Positions 24,556-33,216 of a DNA stretch of 47,838 bases are shown here, one piece after another (within the stretch, counting starts at the first letter, position 1; the number at the start of each line of letters is the position of its first letter). The notes beneath the pieces are model-generated. The model saw only the letters and a program-made list of their open reading frames with translations, was not told where the DNA came from and ran no database searches. A program made the translations under genes and the position numbers. This DNA is from Clostridiales bacterium (GTDB taxonomy: Bacteria; Bacillota; Clostridia; Lachnospirales; Lachnospiraceae), in the NCBI GenBank assembly GCA_019423795.1, contig JAHZAT010000099.1, positions 1-47,838 on the forward strand. The letters run 5' to 3'.

Positions 24556-25128
24556 ATGATGAATAAGATCTGGGGTTTTATGATCCTTGCGGGGCTCATT
24601 GTCGGCAGTTTTAATGGGAAGATCACAACGCTTTCTGATACCATTCTTTCTTCTTCCAAAGAGGCTGTGGAACTCTGTATTCTAATGTTTGGAATTGTTG
24701 GGTTATGGTCTGGACTCATGAACATTGCACTGTCTCTTGGAATTACTACACAACTTCAAAAGCTGTTAACCCCTTTTCTTACTTTTTTATTTCCAAATCT
24801 GAAGAATCAAAAAGCGAAAGAATATATCAGTACAAATATTGTCGCAAATATATTAGGTCTTGGTTGGGCTGCAACTCCTTCCGGGTTAAAAGCTATGGAA
24901 GAATTACAAAAAGATAACCCTGACAAAAACACCGCAACAAATGAAATGTGTTCGTTCTTAATACTTAATATATCATCTCTGCAATTGATTCCGATCAATA
25001 TCATTGCCTACCGAAGCCAATACGGCTCTGTCAATCCATCTAAGATCTTAATTCCAGGACTTATCGCTACTTTAGGTTCCACGATCGTTGCTGTTATCTA
25101 TATCAAATGGAAGGACCGAAAACGATGA
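24556..25128 (+). CDS. spmA: Spore maturation protein A
   Basis: 190 residues with about four membrane segments. It opens MMNKIWGFMILAGLIVGSFN and contains LMFGIVGLWSGLMNIA and ANILGLGWAATPSGLKAMEE, the nucleoside-recognition/gate pattern of SpmA. In Bacillus subtilis SpmA and SpmB are needed for full dehydration of the spore core. GGGG lies 8 bases before the ATG. It overlaps spmB by ATGA. The presence of the pair is a sign that the host makes endospores. I could not see a clear SigE or SigG promoter. Confidence 0.93.
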   Translation: MMNKIWGFMILAGLIVGSFNGKITTLSDTILSSSKEAVELCILMFGIVGLWSGLMNIALSLGITTQLQKLLTPFLTFLFPNLKNQKAKEYISTNIVANILGLGWAATPSGLKAMEELQKDNPDKNTATNEMCSFLILNISSLQLIPINIIAYRSQYGSVNPSKILIPGLIATLGSTIVAVIYIKWKDRKR

Positions 25129-25640
25129 TCACATTTCTTGCAAATCTTGTCATTCCTTTGTTCATATTTACACTTGTTTTATATGGAACCCTAAAGCGTA
25201 AGGATATCTATACCCCTTTTCTTGAAGGTGTCATGGATGGATTTAAAATTGTTCTTGAGATTGCCCCAACTCTGATCGCTTTGTTTTTTGCGATTCAGAT
25301 CTTTCGTTCTTCTGGAGCCTTGGATCTGATCGTTCGTTTTCTGACTCCTATGGGAAAACTATTAAAGATTCCTAAAGAAGTTTTACCCGTGATCTTTGCA
25401 AAACTTTTTTCTTCTTCCGCTGCAACTGGATTCCTGCTTGATATTTATAAAACTTCCGGGGCGGATTCTTTGGCTGGGTTTATGTCTTCTGTGATCCTTA
25501 GTTCAACAGAAACTTGTTTTTATACATTATCCGTGTATTATTCTGTGGTTGGAATAAAAAAGATTCGATATACATTGACTGGGGCATTGCTTGCCGTTTT
25601 TGTTGGTACTTTTATTTCTGTATTCATCTCTTATTTTTAA
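25125..25640 (+). CDS. spmB: Spore maturation protein B
   Basis: 171 residues from the ATG at 25125, which has AAGGA 9 bases before it and overlaps the spmA stop by ATGA; an earlier ATG at 25107 lies within spmA without a site. About four to five membrane helices are visible. Family segments: GVMDGFKIVLEIAPTLIALF, RFLTPMGKLLKIPKEVLPVI, SSAATGFLLDIYKTSG and SSTETCFYTLSVYY. It works with SpmA in spore core dehydration. It is followed by a bidirectional terminator shared with the opposite sulP gene. Confidence 0.93.
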   Translation: MITFLANLVIPLFIFTLVLYGTLKRKDIYTPFLEGVMDGFKIVLEIAPTLIALFFAIQIFRSSGALDLIVRFLTPMGKLLKIPKEVLPVIFAKLFSSSAATGFLLDIYKTSGADSLAGFMSSVILSSTETCFYTLSVYYSVVGIKKIRYTLTGALLAVFVGTFISVFISYF

Positions 25641-25714
25641 CTTTTTCCGATATATTTATGATATAATTTTGACATAAATAAATTTAGATTGCATTATAAA
25701 AATCAGTATACACA

Positions 25715-25762
25715 AAAAACGAGTGTTATCAGCATCTACTACTGATAGCACTCATCTTTTTT
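25715..25762. terminator. Bidirectional terminator between spmB and sulP
   Basis: GAGTGTTATCAG (25721-25732) pairs with CTGATAGCACTC (25742-25753) with one G-U; T-rich runs flank both sides. It overlaps the last bases of sulP. Confidence 0.85.
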
Positions 25763-27890
25763 ATTCCATATCTTTTCGTTTCTCTAATTCTCTCAAACTG
25801 ACAACCAGATCATAAACTTCCGGCCGTCGTTCTTTCAAATGTTCATCCAAACGATGTCTTCGCTCTTTAAATCTCTGTGCAAGTTCTGGATGTTCTTTCA
25901 TAATACGTTCATGAATTTCCCTTCGATGTTCCTCAAAACGTGCCGCCAGAGTTCTTTCATCTTTTCCAGAAATATTTACGATCTCTTTTAGATGTTCTTC
26001 CAGATGTTCTAACCATTCATCTTCGTCAAAAGCTTCCATATGTGACCAGCTTCCATGTAACAGCTTTTCTACATCTCCATTTTGCTTTAACTGCTTAATC
26101 TGATTTGTAATCTGCCTCTCAATCTGATCTTCCGTGTCAGAACCAAATGCCCAGACAAATTCCTGCATACGGTTATCTACGCGTTTTCTTGATGCACTGC
26201 GTTCTTCATTATCAACTCCGCCTTCTAATGGATACGGACGTTTGATCCCCATATCTTTCAACGCAATATAAATCGTCCTTCTGACACATCCTTCTTCGAT
26301 CAGATATCCGATTCCAAGCTTTCTCATCTGCTCATTTAAATCTGCGATATGCTCTGTGATATAAAATCTTATTCCTTGCTCTTTCAATGACTTATAAAGA
26401 ATCTCAATGCGGTCTGCTGCCGTGATATCCATACTTCCAATTCCGCTGGCATCAAGGATCACTGCTTTGATATTTCCTCTGCGTTCAAGTTCCTGCTCAA
26501 TATCCTGCTGCAACACTCCTGCATTGGCAAAAAACAAATTGCTGCTGAAACGATAGATCAACACACCTTCAATCTCGTGAATCTGACGACTCTCAGCTAA
26601 ATCACGAAAATGCTTATGTCCTGGCTGAATTCCCAGAAAACAACTTGCTGGTTTTGATGATCGTATCACCATTTCTGCAAAAGATAAGATAATTCCGATC
26701 AATACACCATTGATCGTTCCAAGTAACAATACCCCAATAAATGCACCCCAGAAAATAAAACATTCTGTGCGGCTGACTTTCCACAGTTTTACCGCCAGTT
26801 CAAATTCTGTCGCTCCCAGAAGTGCGGAAATTACGATCGCCGTCAATACCGGAACTGGCAGATATCCAATAAATCCTGTTCCAAATAACAGTACTAGGAT
26901 CATAGATAATCCTGCAACAATACTCATTAACTGTGTTTTTCCCTGATACTGTTCTCCCATCGCCGTCCTTGAAACAGATCCGTTGATCGGACAGCATCCA
27001 GTCAATGCTGCCACAAGATTCCCAACTGCAAAAGCCAGTAATTCTTGATTATCATTGATACGATATCCATTTTTCTGTGCAAAGTTATTCTCTGACAGAA
27101 GTGTTTCTGCCATAATAACAACCGCTACTGACAAGCTGATCGTCACCACTTCATCCATTGGAACTAACATAAGATTTGGAAAACTCCATTTAGGAAGTCC
27201 TGGTGCTACGGCATCTAATGTCTTGATTCCCCATTCTTTCATTGGCAGAACCTGCGTCAAAACAGCTCCTGCTGCCATCATCACAACTGCCATTGGGAAT
27301 TTCGGCATGATCTTTTTCGCTGCCAACAAGATGACTAATGATAGGATTCCTAAGATCAATGATGGAAGATTGATCTGTTCTGCTGTTTTTTCTATATGCT
27401 CTAACAGTTCTAATAATTCTCCAGTTCCTGCTGTTCCTCCCATTAATTTCGGCACTTGCATCAAAATGATCGTCGAACAGATTCCTGTAATAAATCCACC
27501 CATAACTGGTGCTGAAATATAATTTACAAGTTTTCCTGCATACATCAGATAAAATGCGAGCAGCCACAATGCCACAAAAAATGTGATCACTGGCACAACT
27601 GCAAGTGCTTCTTTAGAACCACTTTGTATATTCATCCCAAGAAGTGCTGATCCAACCAACGCTGCTGGTGCCGCATCCACTCCAAAGATGAACTGCGGAG
27701 ATGTAGAAAATAATGCAAATAAAATGATCGGAAATACAGACCCATATAGCCCATAAACCGCAGGTAATCCAGCAATCTGGGAATATCCCATAGAAATTGG
27801 AATCGATACTGCCATGATGATGATTCCTGTGATCACATCATGCAACAGATTTTCTCTTTTATAATCTTTTATTGTATGTCCTAATATCAT
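25761..27890 (-). CDS. SulP (SLC26) family anion transporter with STAS domain
   Basis: 709 residues, longer than most SulP proteins (about 550-600). The membrane part (about 1-420, 12-14 helices) has the signature SIPISMGYSQIAGLPAVYGL and later CCPINGSVSRTAMGEQ. The cytoplasmic STAS domain (about 440-560) has VILDASGIGSMDITA. After it comes an unusual 139-residue, highly charged, helical tail (from VDNRMQEFVWAF) with repeated Glu/Arg/His. Substrate could be sulfate, bicarbonate or another oxyanion; sequence alone cannot tell. It overlaps the upstream aminotransferase by ATGA, so the two are translated together, which suggests a shared pathway. Confidence 0.92.
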   Translation of the reverse strand: MILGHTIKDYKRENLLHDVITGIIIMAVSIPISMGYSQIAGLPAVYGLYGSVFPIILFALFSTSPQFIFGVDAAPAALVGSALLGMNIQSGSKEALAVVPVITFFVALWLLAFYLMYAGKLVNYISAPVMGGFITGICSTIILMQVPKLMGGTAGTGELLELLEHIEKTAEQINLPSLILGILSLVILLAAKKIMPKFPMAVVMMAAGAVLTQVLPMKEWGIKTLDAVAPGLPKWSFPNLMLVPMDEVVTISLSVAVVIMAETLLSENNFAQKNGYRINDNQELLAFAVGNLVAALTGCCPINGSVSRTAMGEQYQGKTQLMSIVAGLSMILVLLFGTGFIGYLPVPVLTAIVISALLGATEFELAVKLWKVSRTECFIFWGAFIGVLLLGTINGVLIGIILSFAEMVIRSSKPASCFLGIQPGHKHFRDLAESRQIHEIEGVLIYRFSSNLFFANAGVLQQDIEQELERRGNIKAVILDASGIGSMDITAADRIEILYKSLKEQGIRFYITEHIADLNEQMRKLGIGYLIEEGCVRRTIYIALKDMGIKRPYPLEGGVDNEERSASRKRVDNRMQEFVWAFGSDTEDQIERQITNQIKQLKQNGDVEKLLHGSWSHMEAFDEDEWLEHLEEHLKEIVNISGKDERTLAARFEEHRREIHERIMKEHPELAQRFKERRHRLDEHLKERRPEVYDLVVSLRELEKRKDME

Positions 27891-29020
27891 AATTCTGTAT
27901 GAAACACTCCCAACAAACTATTCTCTGATTTCCATCCAAGATATCTCAATGTTTCTTCCAATCCAGACATCACTTCTAACATATCTCCTACATTTGCACT
28001 TGCACCCATATGCCCGATTCGAATGACTTTTCCTGCCAATTCTCCGAAAGAACCTGCCAGCATGATTCCATGTTTTTCTCTCATTCTTTCAAGAATATCA
28101 TCCGCTGTCATTCCTTCTGGTACATCAAATACTGTAACCGTATCTGAAAATCCACTTTCCAAATGTAATTTTAGACCAAATGCTTCAATTGCTTTTCTTG
28201 TCGCATTGGCGATTCTGGCGTGACGTTTGATCAGATCTTTATCCGCTGCAATATTATCCATCGCTGCTTTCAATCCATAGATATCACTGATCGGCATTGT
28301 ATACGGGAACCATAAATTTTTATAGTAATCTTTGAAAATCGTCAGATTACAATAAAATGATGCGATTGGTGTTTTTCGATTTTCCATAGCTTTTTTAGCT
28401 TCATCACTGATCGTTACGAAAGTAAGTCCTGGAGGCGCTGAAACTGCTTTTTGAGATCCTCCACATAAGATATCGATCTGTGCTTTATCAACATTGACTT
28501 CATTTCCAAACATTCCTGAAACAGAATCTGTAACTGTCATGATTCCATAGGATTTCAATAATGGGCAGATTTTATGAATGTCATTTAACATTCCACTTGG
28601 AGTATCACAATGAACAACTGTTGCATATTTAAAATCGTGATCTTCCTTCAGATATGCATCTAATTCATCAACATCAAATGCATTTTTATAATCTTTTGTA
28701 TACATAACAGGAGTTCCACCATACATAGATACAAAATCTGCAAATCCTGCTCCATAAATTCCATTATCAAGAATTAAAACTCTATCTCCCGGCTCTGTCA
28801 TAGATGCACATGCTGCCTCTAAACCAAGGATTCCTTCTCCGCTTAGGATCAGTGTTTCATTCTTCGTATGAAGCAGCTCACTGATCAGCTCACAGGTTTC
28901 CTTGTATTCATCATAGAATTGCGGATCCAAATCTGCATTCGTTGTAGAAAGGCTTCTCGCCAGTCTTACATTTTCTGGCACCTGAACAGGTCCTGGTGTC
29001 ATAATCTTGTATTTACTCAT
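27887..29020 (-). CDS. PLP-dependent aminotransferase of the AGXT/class V type
   Basis: 377 residues from the ATG at 29020; a GTG three codons earlier is less likely. Motifs: KIMTPGPVQVPENVRLA at the start, ILSGEGILGLEAA, VTDSVSGMFGNE with the PLP-binding aspartate, and the Schiff-base lysine in CGGSQKAVSAPPGL. The C-terminal domain includes VIRIGHMG. Relatives include serine/alanine-glyoxylate, ureidoglycine-glyoxylate and phosphonate transaminases; substrate cannot be fixed from sequence. It is joined to sulP by a 4-base overlap and follows an ECF transporter S component, so it may handle an imported anionic or amino compound. Confidence 0.88.
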   Translation of the reverse strand: MSKYKIMTPGPVQVPENVRLARSLSTTNADLDPQFYDEYKETCELISELLHTKNETLILSGEGILGLEAACASMTEPGDRVLILDNGIYGAGFADFVSMYGGTPVMYTKDYKNAFDVDELDAYLKEDHDFKYATVVHCDTPSGMLNDIHKICPLLKSYGIMTVTDSVSGMFGNEVNVDKAQIDILCGGSQKAVSAPPGLTFVTISDEAKKAMENRKTPIASFYCNLTIFKDYYKNLWFPYTMPISDIYGLKAAMDNIAADKDLIKRHARIANATRKAIEAFGLKLHLESGFSDTVTVFDVPEGMTADDILERMREKHGIMLAGSFGELAGKVIRIGHMGASANVGDMLEVMSGLEETLRYLGWKSENSLLGVFHTEL

Positions 29021-29059
29021 ATCCGTCACTCACTTTCTTTTTTATTTTTATAATCTAAT

Positions 29060-29103
29060 ATACCGGAATCACTGCATAGAAAATGCTTTGGCAATCCCGG
29101 TAT
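29060..29103 (-). other. Strong hairpin between the ECF gene and the aminotransferase
   Basis: ATACCGGGATTGC and GTGATTCCGGTAT (minus strand) form a 13-bp stem with three G-U pairs and a loop that contains GCAT/ATGC. No T run follows, so it is not a classical terminator; it could be a processing or attenuating structure. Confidence 0.45.
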
Positions 29104-29118
29104 CATTATATCATTTTA

Positions 29119-29640
29119 TTATGCGAACTGTGTAATTCCAATTTTCTTAACTGCAATTTCAATTGGTTCGATCACGATCAAAACAACAACTGCTGCTACA
29201 GCGATCTGTACGACATTTCCTGGTACAGAACTGATCGGTGCAATAAAGTTTCCATAAAGAATGATCTCTGCAATATAATATCCAACGATCTTAATTACAA
29301 ATGCTGCAAAGATTGCTGCAACTTTCCATCCATACTGGTCATGTTTCTCTGTCATAGCTCCGACAACATATCCCATGATTCCTACGATAATAAATGTAAA
29401 TGGCGCCCACGCTGTCCATCCTGACAACAGGTCAAATAATCCCATTCCAACTCCACCGGCGATAGCTCCTGTTTTCTTACCGAATAAAATTGCCATAATA
29501 AATAGAGGAACATTTCCTAAATGAATCAGACCTCCATTAGCTGCGATCGGTAATCTTACGTTAACAAACGCCGTAAACACATAAGTTAATGCAACTGCCA
29601 TTGCTGTTACTGCAATAAACTGTACTTTATTTTCTTTCAT
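29119..29640 (-). CDS. ECF transporter S component
   Basis: 173 residues with about five to six membrane helices. S components capture a vitamin and work with a shared energising module (EcfA, EcfA', EcfT). Typical segments: LPIAANGGLIHLGNVPLFIM, GAIAGGVGMGLFDLLSGW and WAPFTFIIVGIMGYVVG, similar to the riboflavin/pantothenate/B6-type S proteins (ECF_trS). GAGG lies before the ATG. Because the next gene on the same strand is PLP-dependent, a B6-type substrate is tempting but unproven. The aminotransferase is 98 bases downstream. Confidence 0.88.
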   Translation of the reverse strand: MKENKVQFIAVTAMAVALTYVFTAFVNVRLPIAANGGLIHLGNVPLFIMAILFGKKTGAIAGGVGMGLFDLLSGWTAWAPFTFIIVGIMGYVVGAMTEKHDQYGWKVAAIFAAFVIKIVGYYIAEIILYGNFIAPISSVPGNVVQIAVAAVVVLIVIEPIEIAVKKIGITQFA

Positions 29641-29776
29641 TTTGCATTCCTCACTTTCTGATTTTTTACGTTATATATAGTTTTTCAAGTACGCTGCGTT
29701 CCTTTATTGTGTTATAATTTATCGTGTTATTGGCATTTTTAAAATAGCCAGTTTTTTTATTTTTAATAGTGCCAGT

Positions 29777-30967
29777 TTATAATTTTCTTTTATATACCGA
29801 ATAAATCACTGGTATTAAAACTAAATTTACAACCCCATATATCATCAAGATCAAATCCAGCTGATTCGTCACAAATCCACCGATCTGGTAAATATGATTC
29901 ACTTTCATAATCTCCTGTAAATTATTCAGCTGATCCGGTGTCAGCAAAAAGATTCCTTTGCTTCCACCAAGTCTTCCTATAAACGGCATAATACAGAAAA
30001 AGAAAAATGGAATACAGATCGCAATATTTGGACTTCCCATAATCGCAGATACAAGCATAGACACCGTTGTTGCCAGCAGATTTGCTATATATCCTGCGAA
30101 CATCATAATGTAAAATGCCTGTCCGTATGTAACATTATAGATCGTATAGCTATTTAACATGCTCATTAATGTATGTGACCCGCTGGTTCCCATCAAGGCA
30201 AGTGATATTACGGTAAACAGGCACATACCGATCCAGTAAATTCCCGTTGATGTGATGAGTCCTGCAATGATCTTTGTTTTTATGGCTTTGTCTCTTCCGT
30301 ATTTGGATGAAAAGAATATCGCATCTGCTTTCAGTGCGATTTCTTCTGAAAAAATTCCTGAAGTTAAAACTCCCATGAGTACTGCCAGAATAATGGAATA
30401 TGTCACAACATATAATTGCATCGTATCCCATGAATCTGGTGCTTCGTATTGGTATGGAGTGGAAATCTTATCGTATTGTGCTTTTAGATATTTTCTCTGT
30501 TCTTCTGTCTTTCCATTTTGCCTGATTAGTTTCTGGATTTTTGCTTCACGGATCTTATAAATATTTAAAAGTTTCTTTGGATTTACATCCAAATATATCG
30601 ATGGATTGTAATCTTCATTTCCTGTTAAAATATAGCTGACAAGCTGTTCCACGTCCAAATATTGCTGTATGCTGGTTCCATAAATTTTGTCACTTTCACC
30701 TTTATCTTTGTATTCACGAAATGCTCTCTGATCCTGTGTGATAAGTTCTGATATTCTTTTGGGTGTCATAAGCCCTTTATTTCGATTCTTGTCTGCAACA
30801 ACTTTTCTTGTCGCTGAAATTCCTGTTTCTAAATGTCCTTGCGGTGAAACGAATCGATTACTGGTTGCTGCAAGGAAACTTAAAATCACAGAAAGTGCAA
30901 GTCCGATCGTTATCAACACACGATTCAGCCGCTTTGTAAAAATTCTTTTTAACTCATATTTAAGCAT
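29777..30967 (-). CDS. ABC transporter permease, ABC-2-like
   Basis: 396 residues from the ATG at 30967 (MLKYELKRIFTKR); the frame is open 8 codons further to a TTG, which is less likely. An N-terminal helix (about 14-31) is followed by a large outside loop (about 32-185), then five helices (about 190-390), the plan of ABC-2-type exporters. It overlaps the ATPase gene by 8 bases. With the ATPase it forms an exporter complex. The cargo is unknown; the operon also encodes a sigma factor, so the transporter may be induced by envelope stress or an antimicrobial peptide. That is inference. Confidence 0.85.
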   Translation of the reverse strand: MLKYELKRIFTKRLNRVLITIGLALSVILSFLAATSNRFVSPQGHLETGISATRKVVADKNRNKGLMTPKRISELITQDQRAFREYKDKGESDKIYGTSIQQYLDVEQLVSYILTGNEDYNPSIYLDVNPKKLLNIYKIREAKIQKLIRQNGKTEEQRKYLKAQYDKISTPYQYEAPDSWDTMQLYVVTYSIILAVLMGVLTSGIFSEEIALKADAIFFSSKYGRDKAIKTKIIAGLITSTGIYWIGMCLFTVISLALMGTSGSHTLMSMLNSYTIYNVTYGQAFYIMMFAGYIANLLATTVSMLVSAIMGSPNIAICIPFFFFCIMPFIGRLGGSKGIFLLTPDQLNNLQEIMKVNHIYQIGGFVTNQLDLILMIYGVVNLVLIPVIYSVYKRKL

Positions 30968-31841
30968 GACTTTCACCAGCCCTCTCTCCAAAGTAGTTTA
31001 AAAATGCATCTTCCAGTGTTGCTTCCTCAACGCATATCCCTTTGACCGGTTCATGATCTGAGAGAATTCTAAGTTCTGCATTCGATCCGAATGTTTTTAC
31101 ATTTGCAACAAGATAATTTCTCATATAATGATCTACTTGTTCTCTTGGTGCCACAAAACAGTAAACCTTCTTATCCATGGATGCGATCACTTCGTCCGAT
31201 GTTCCTTTAAAACAGCATTGTCCCTCTTTCATCAAAACAATCTTATTTGCGATAAATTCTACATCGGAAACAATATGCGTTGATAATAATACCAGTCGTT
31301 CTTCGGCCAATTCACTGATCAGGTTCCGGAAACGGATTCTCTCATTCGGGTCAAGTCCTGCGGTTGGTTCATCTAAAATCAGGATTTTGGGATCATTTAA
31401 CATTGCCTGCGCAATCCCGACTCTTCGTACCATTCCGCCTGACAGATTTCTCATTTTCTGCTTTCTCTGATCAGATAATCCTACCTGTTTTAATAGTTCA
31501 TTTGTCCGTTTTTTTGCTACCGCCGGTCGGATTCCTTTGATGGATGCAATGTACATCATATAATCATAAATTGTCAGATATGGATAATACCCAAAATCCT
31601 GTGGCAGATATCCAAGAATCTGGCGATATGAAGCTCCCATCTTAAAGATATCTTTTCCATCCCATGTGATTGTTCCACAGCCTGGTGTTGTCAGTGTACA
31701 TAACATTCTCATCAACGTTGTTTTCCCCGCACCATTGACTCCAAGCAACCCATAAACACCATTTCCCATTGAAAATGAGATATCATTCACAGCCTTTTTA
31801 TCTTTAAATTGTTTTGTCACGTTGTTAATACTTAATTCCAT
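30960..31841 (-). CDS. ABC transporter ATP-binding protein
   Basis: 293 residues. Walker A is LLGVNGAGKTTLMRML, the signature is NLSGGMVRRVGIAQAML, and Walker B is ILILDEPTAGLDP, followed by the H-loop LLSTHIVSDVE. The Q-loop is in LPQDFGYYP. The C-terminal about 75 residues match the accessory part of ABC-2 drug or antibiotic exporter ATPases. AAGGACA precedes the ATG. A 12-base GAGGTGTAAGGA sequence occurs twice in the 43-bp gap before the gene. It works with the overlapping permease gene. Confidence 0.93.
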   Translation of the reverse strand: MELSINNVTKQFKDKKAVNDISFSMGNGVYGLLGVNGAGKTTLMRMLCTLTTPGCGTITWDGKDIFKMGASYRQILGYLPQDFGYYPYLTIYDYMMYIASIKGIRPAVAKKRTNELLKQVGLSDQRKQKMRNLSGGMVRRVGIAQAMLNDPKILILDEPTAGLDPNERIRFRNLISELAEERLVLLSTHIVSDVEFIANKIVLMKEGQCCFKGTSDEVIASMDKKVYCFVAPREQVDHYMRNYLVANVKTFGSNAELRILSDHEPVKGICVEEATLEDAFLNYFGERAGESHA

Positions 31842-31884
31842 TGTCCTTACACCTCACATAACCTATATTTCAAACTTATCATCC

Positions 31885-32628
31885 TTACACCTCATAGATT
31901 TTCCCATAAAAACTTTGTGATCTTTTGACCACATAAATCAAATACATGATCGATAAAATCAATGCGGCACACCAGACCGCTCCTGAAATCTTACAATAAA
32001 TTTCTTCTCTGGAAATGATAAATACCCACAGGATCATAAACAGAAAACATCCTGCTGCCGCCAAATATTCACTTTCGCTTCGCTTGCAATATAAAAATCG
32101 AAAACAGATCGCCCCTGTCACATTAAATGGGATCATAAAATTCACAGCAAACATCTGCGCTGATACTCTTACCGTAAATGCCACACTTACCGCAAATGCT
32201 GTTACGATCAAAAGATCCATAAATCCAAACAGCAGAATTCGCGCCATGCATACCTGCCGCAGCGAATAATATGCTGCCCCTTCGATTTCCATCGCCTGAT
32301 TTCTTCGATTTTTCCAAATCTCCGGCACAAGAAAAATTGCAAATAAACAAGCCCCTGCTCCCATTAATCTCTGCATTTCATAAATGTCTGCCGCATCATT
32401 TAGAAAAATCCATAAAACAGCTAACAGACACCCTTGCAAGATCCACCATCGTTTCTGAATAAACTGCATCTGATCATATAAAAATTCCATATAAGAAAGC
32501 GGATAATCTTCTGCCTGTACAAAGGTTTCTTTGCATTTTTTTATCGTCTGTAAGACCGCTTCCTGATTTATATTTTGCTCGATATCTTTCGTGTAATCTT
32601 TTATTTTTGTCTCATATTTTTTCTCCAC
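31885..32628 (-). CDS. Membrane protein of the sigma-factor operon
   Basis: 247 residues. An N-terminal cytoplasmic part (about 1-60) is followed by six predicted membrane helices (about 62-80, 88-104, 130-150, 155-175, 195-212, 217-235). It starts at a GTG at 32628, 6 bases after the sigma factor stop, with GGAGAG inside the end of the sigma gene. Its place right after the sigma gene fits an anti-sigma factor, but no known anti-sigma motif is visible. It could instead be a transporter subunit. Function not recognised. Confidence 0.8.
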   Translation of the reverse strand: MEKKYETKIKDYTKDIEQNINQEAVLQTIKKCKETFVQAEDYPLSYMEFLYDQMQFIQKRWWILQGCLLAVLWIFLNDAADIYEMQRLMGAGACLFAIFLVPEIWKNRRNQAMEIEGAAYYSLRQVCMARILLFGFMDLLIVTAFAVSVAFTVRVSAQMFAVNFMIPFNVTGAICFRFLYCKRSESEYLAAAGCFLFMILWVFIISREEIYCKISGAVWCAALILSIMYLIYVVKRSQSFYGKIYEV

Positions 32629-32634
32629 CTGCCT

Positions 32635-33150
32635 TTACTCTCCTTCCCCCAGATACTCTGCCAGCAGTTTTTTTGCCCGGCTGACCCTGTATTTTACAAG
32701 TGATACTTTAATGCCCATCATTCTGGCGATTTCTTTCTGACTGATCTCCTGAAAAAAGAATAAGAGCACCACTTCTTTTATCTCATTTGGAAGCTTATCT
32801 AGTGCATCATATATCTCAACTCTTTTTTCCATCTGTCTCATATGCTCTATTGGAATTTCTTCTGGCAATTCTGATATTTCAATCCTACCCTCTTTCCTGA
32901 AATGGTCTTTGCATAGATTTCCTGCAATCACATATAGGTAATTTAAAGCTTTGCCATAATGTTTGTACCGTTCAAATGCCTGAAAAAACTTCAAAAATGT
33001 TTCCTGAGTCAAATCTTCGGCATAACCATGATCTCTGACACGCAGCAAACAATACTGATAGATTTTAGGGTAATATTTCAATACAAACTGATCCATGGAT
33101 TGTTCATTCCCTTTTTTAATTTTCTGTATTAACAGAAAATCCGCATCCAT
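32635..33150 (-). CDS. RNA polymerase sigma factor, sigma-70 ECF type
   Basis: 171 residues. Region 2 (about 10-80) shows FVLKYYPKIYQYCLLRVRD, then EDLTQETFLKFFQAFERYK. Region 4 (about 110-165) has DALDKLPNEIKEVVLLFFF and ISQKEIARMMGIKVSLVKYRVSRAKKLL. AGGAGG precedes the ATG. It leads a four-gene operon with a membrane protein and an ABC transporter. Such factors are usually held by a membrane anti-sigma and respond to envelope stress. I see no clear ECF-type promoter upstream. Confidence 0.92.
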   Translation of the reverse strand: MDADFLLIQKIKKGNEQSMDQFVLKYYPKIYQYCLLRVRDHGYAEDLTQETFLKFFQAFERYKHYGKALNYLYVIAGNLCKDHFRKEGRIEISELPEEIPIEHMRQMEKRVEIYDALDKLPNEIKEVVLLFFFQEISQKEIARMMGIKVSLVKYRVSRAKKLLAEYLGEGE

Positions 33151-33216
33151 TTTCTTTTCCTCCTCGTATTGTTTCTATAAAGTATAACTCTGATTCTTGT
33201 AGAAAAGACAGTTTGA

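Noticed and set aside
27055..27522. Open frame of 155 codons antisense to sulP
   Set aside because: Shadow of a conserved transporter frame; no ribosome-binding site or recognisable domain.
29641..29776. Vitamin riboswitch before the ECF S-component gene
   Set aside because: The region is AT-rich and shows none of the conserved cores I know for TPP, FMN, cobalamin or preQ1 switches.
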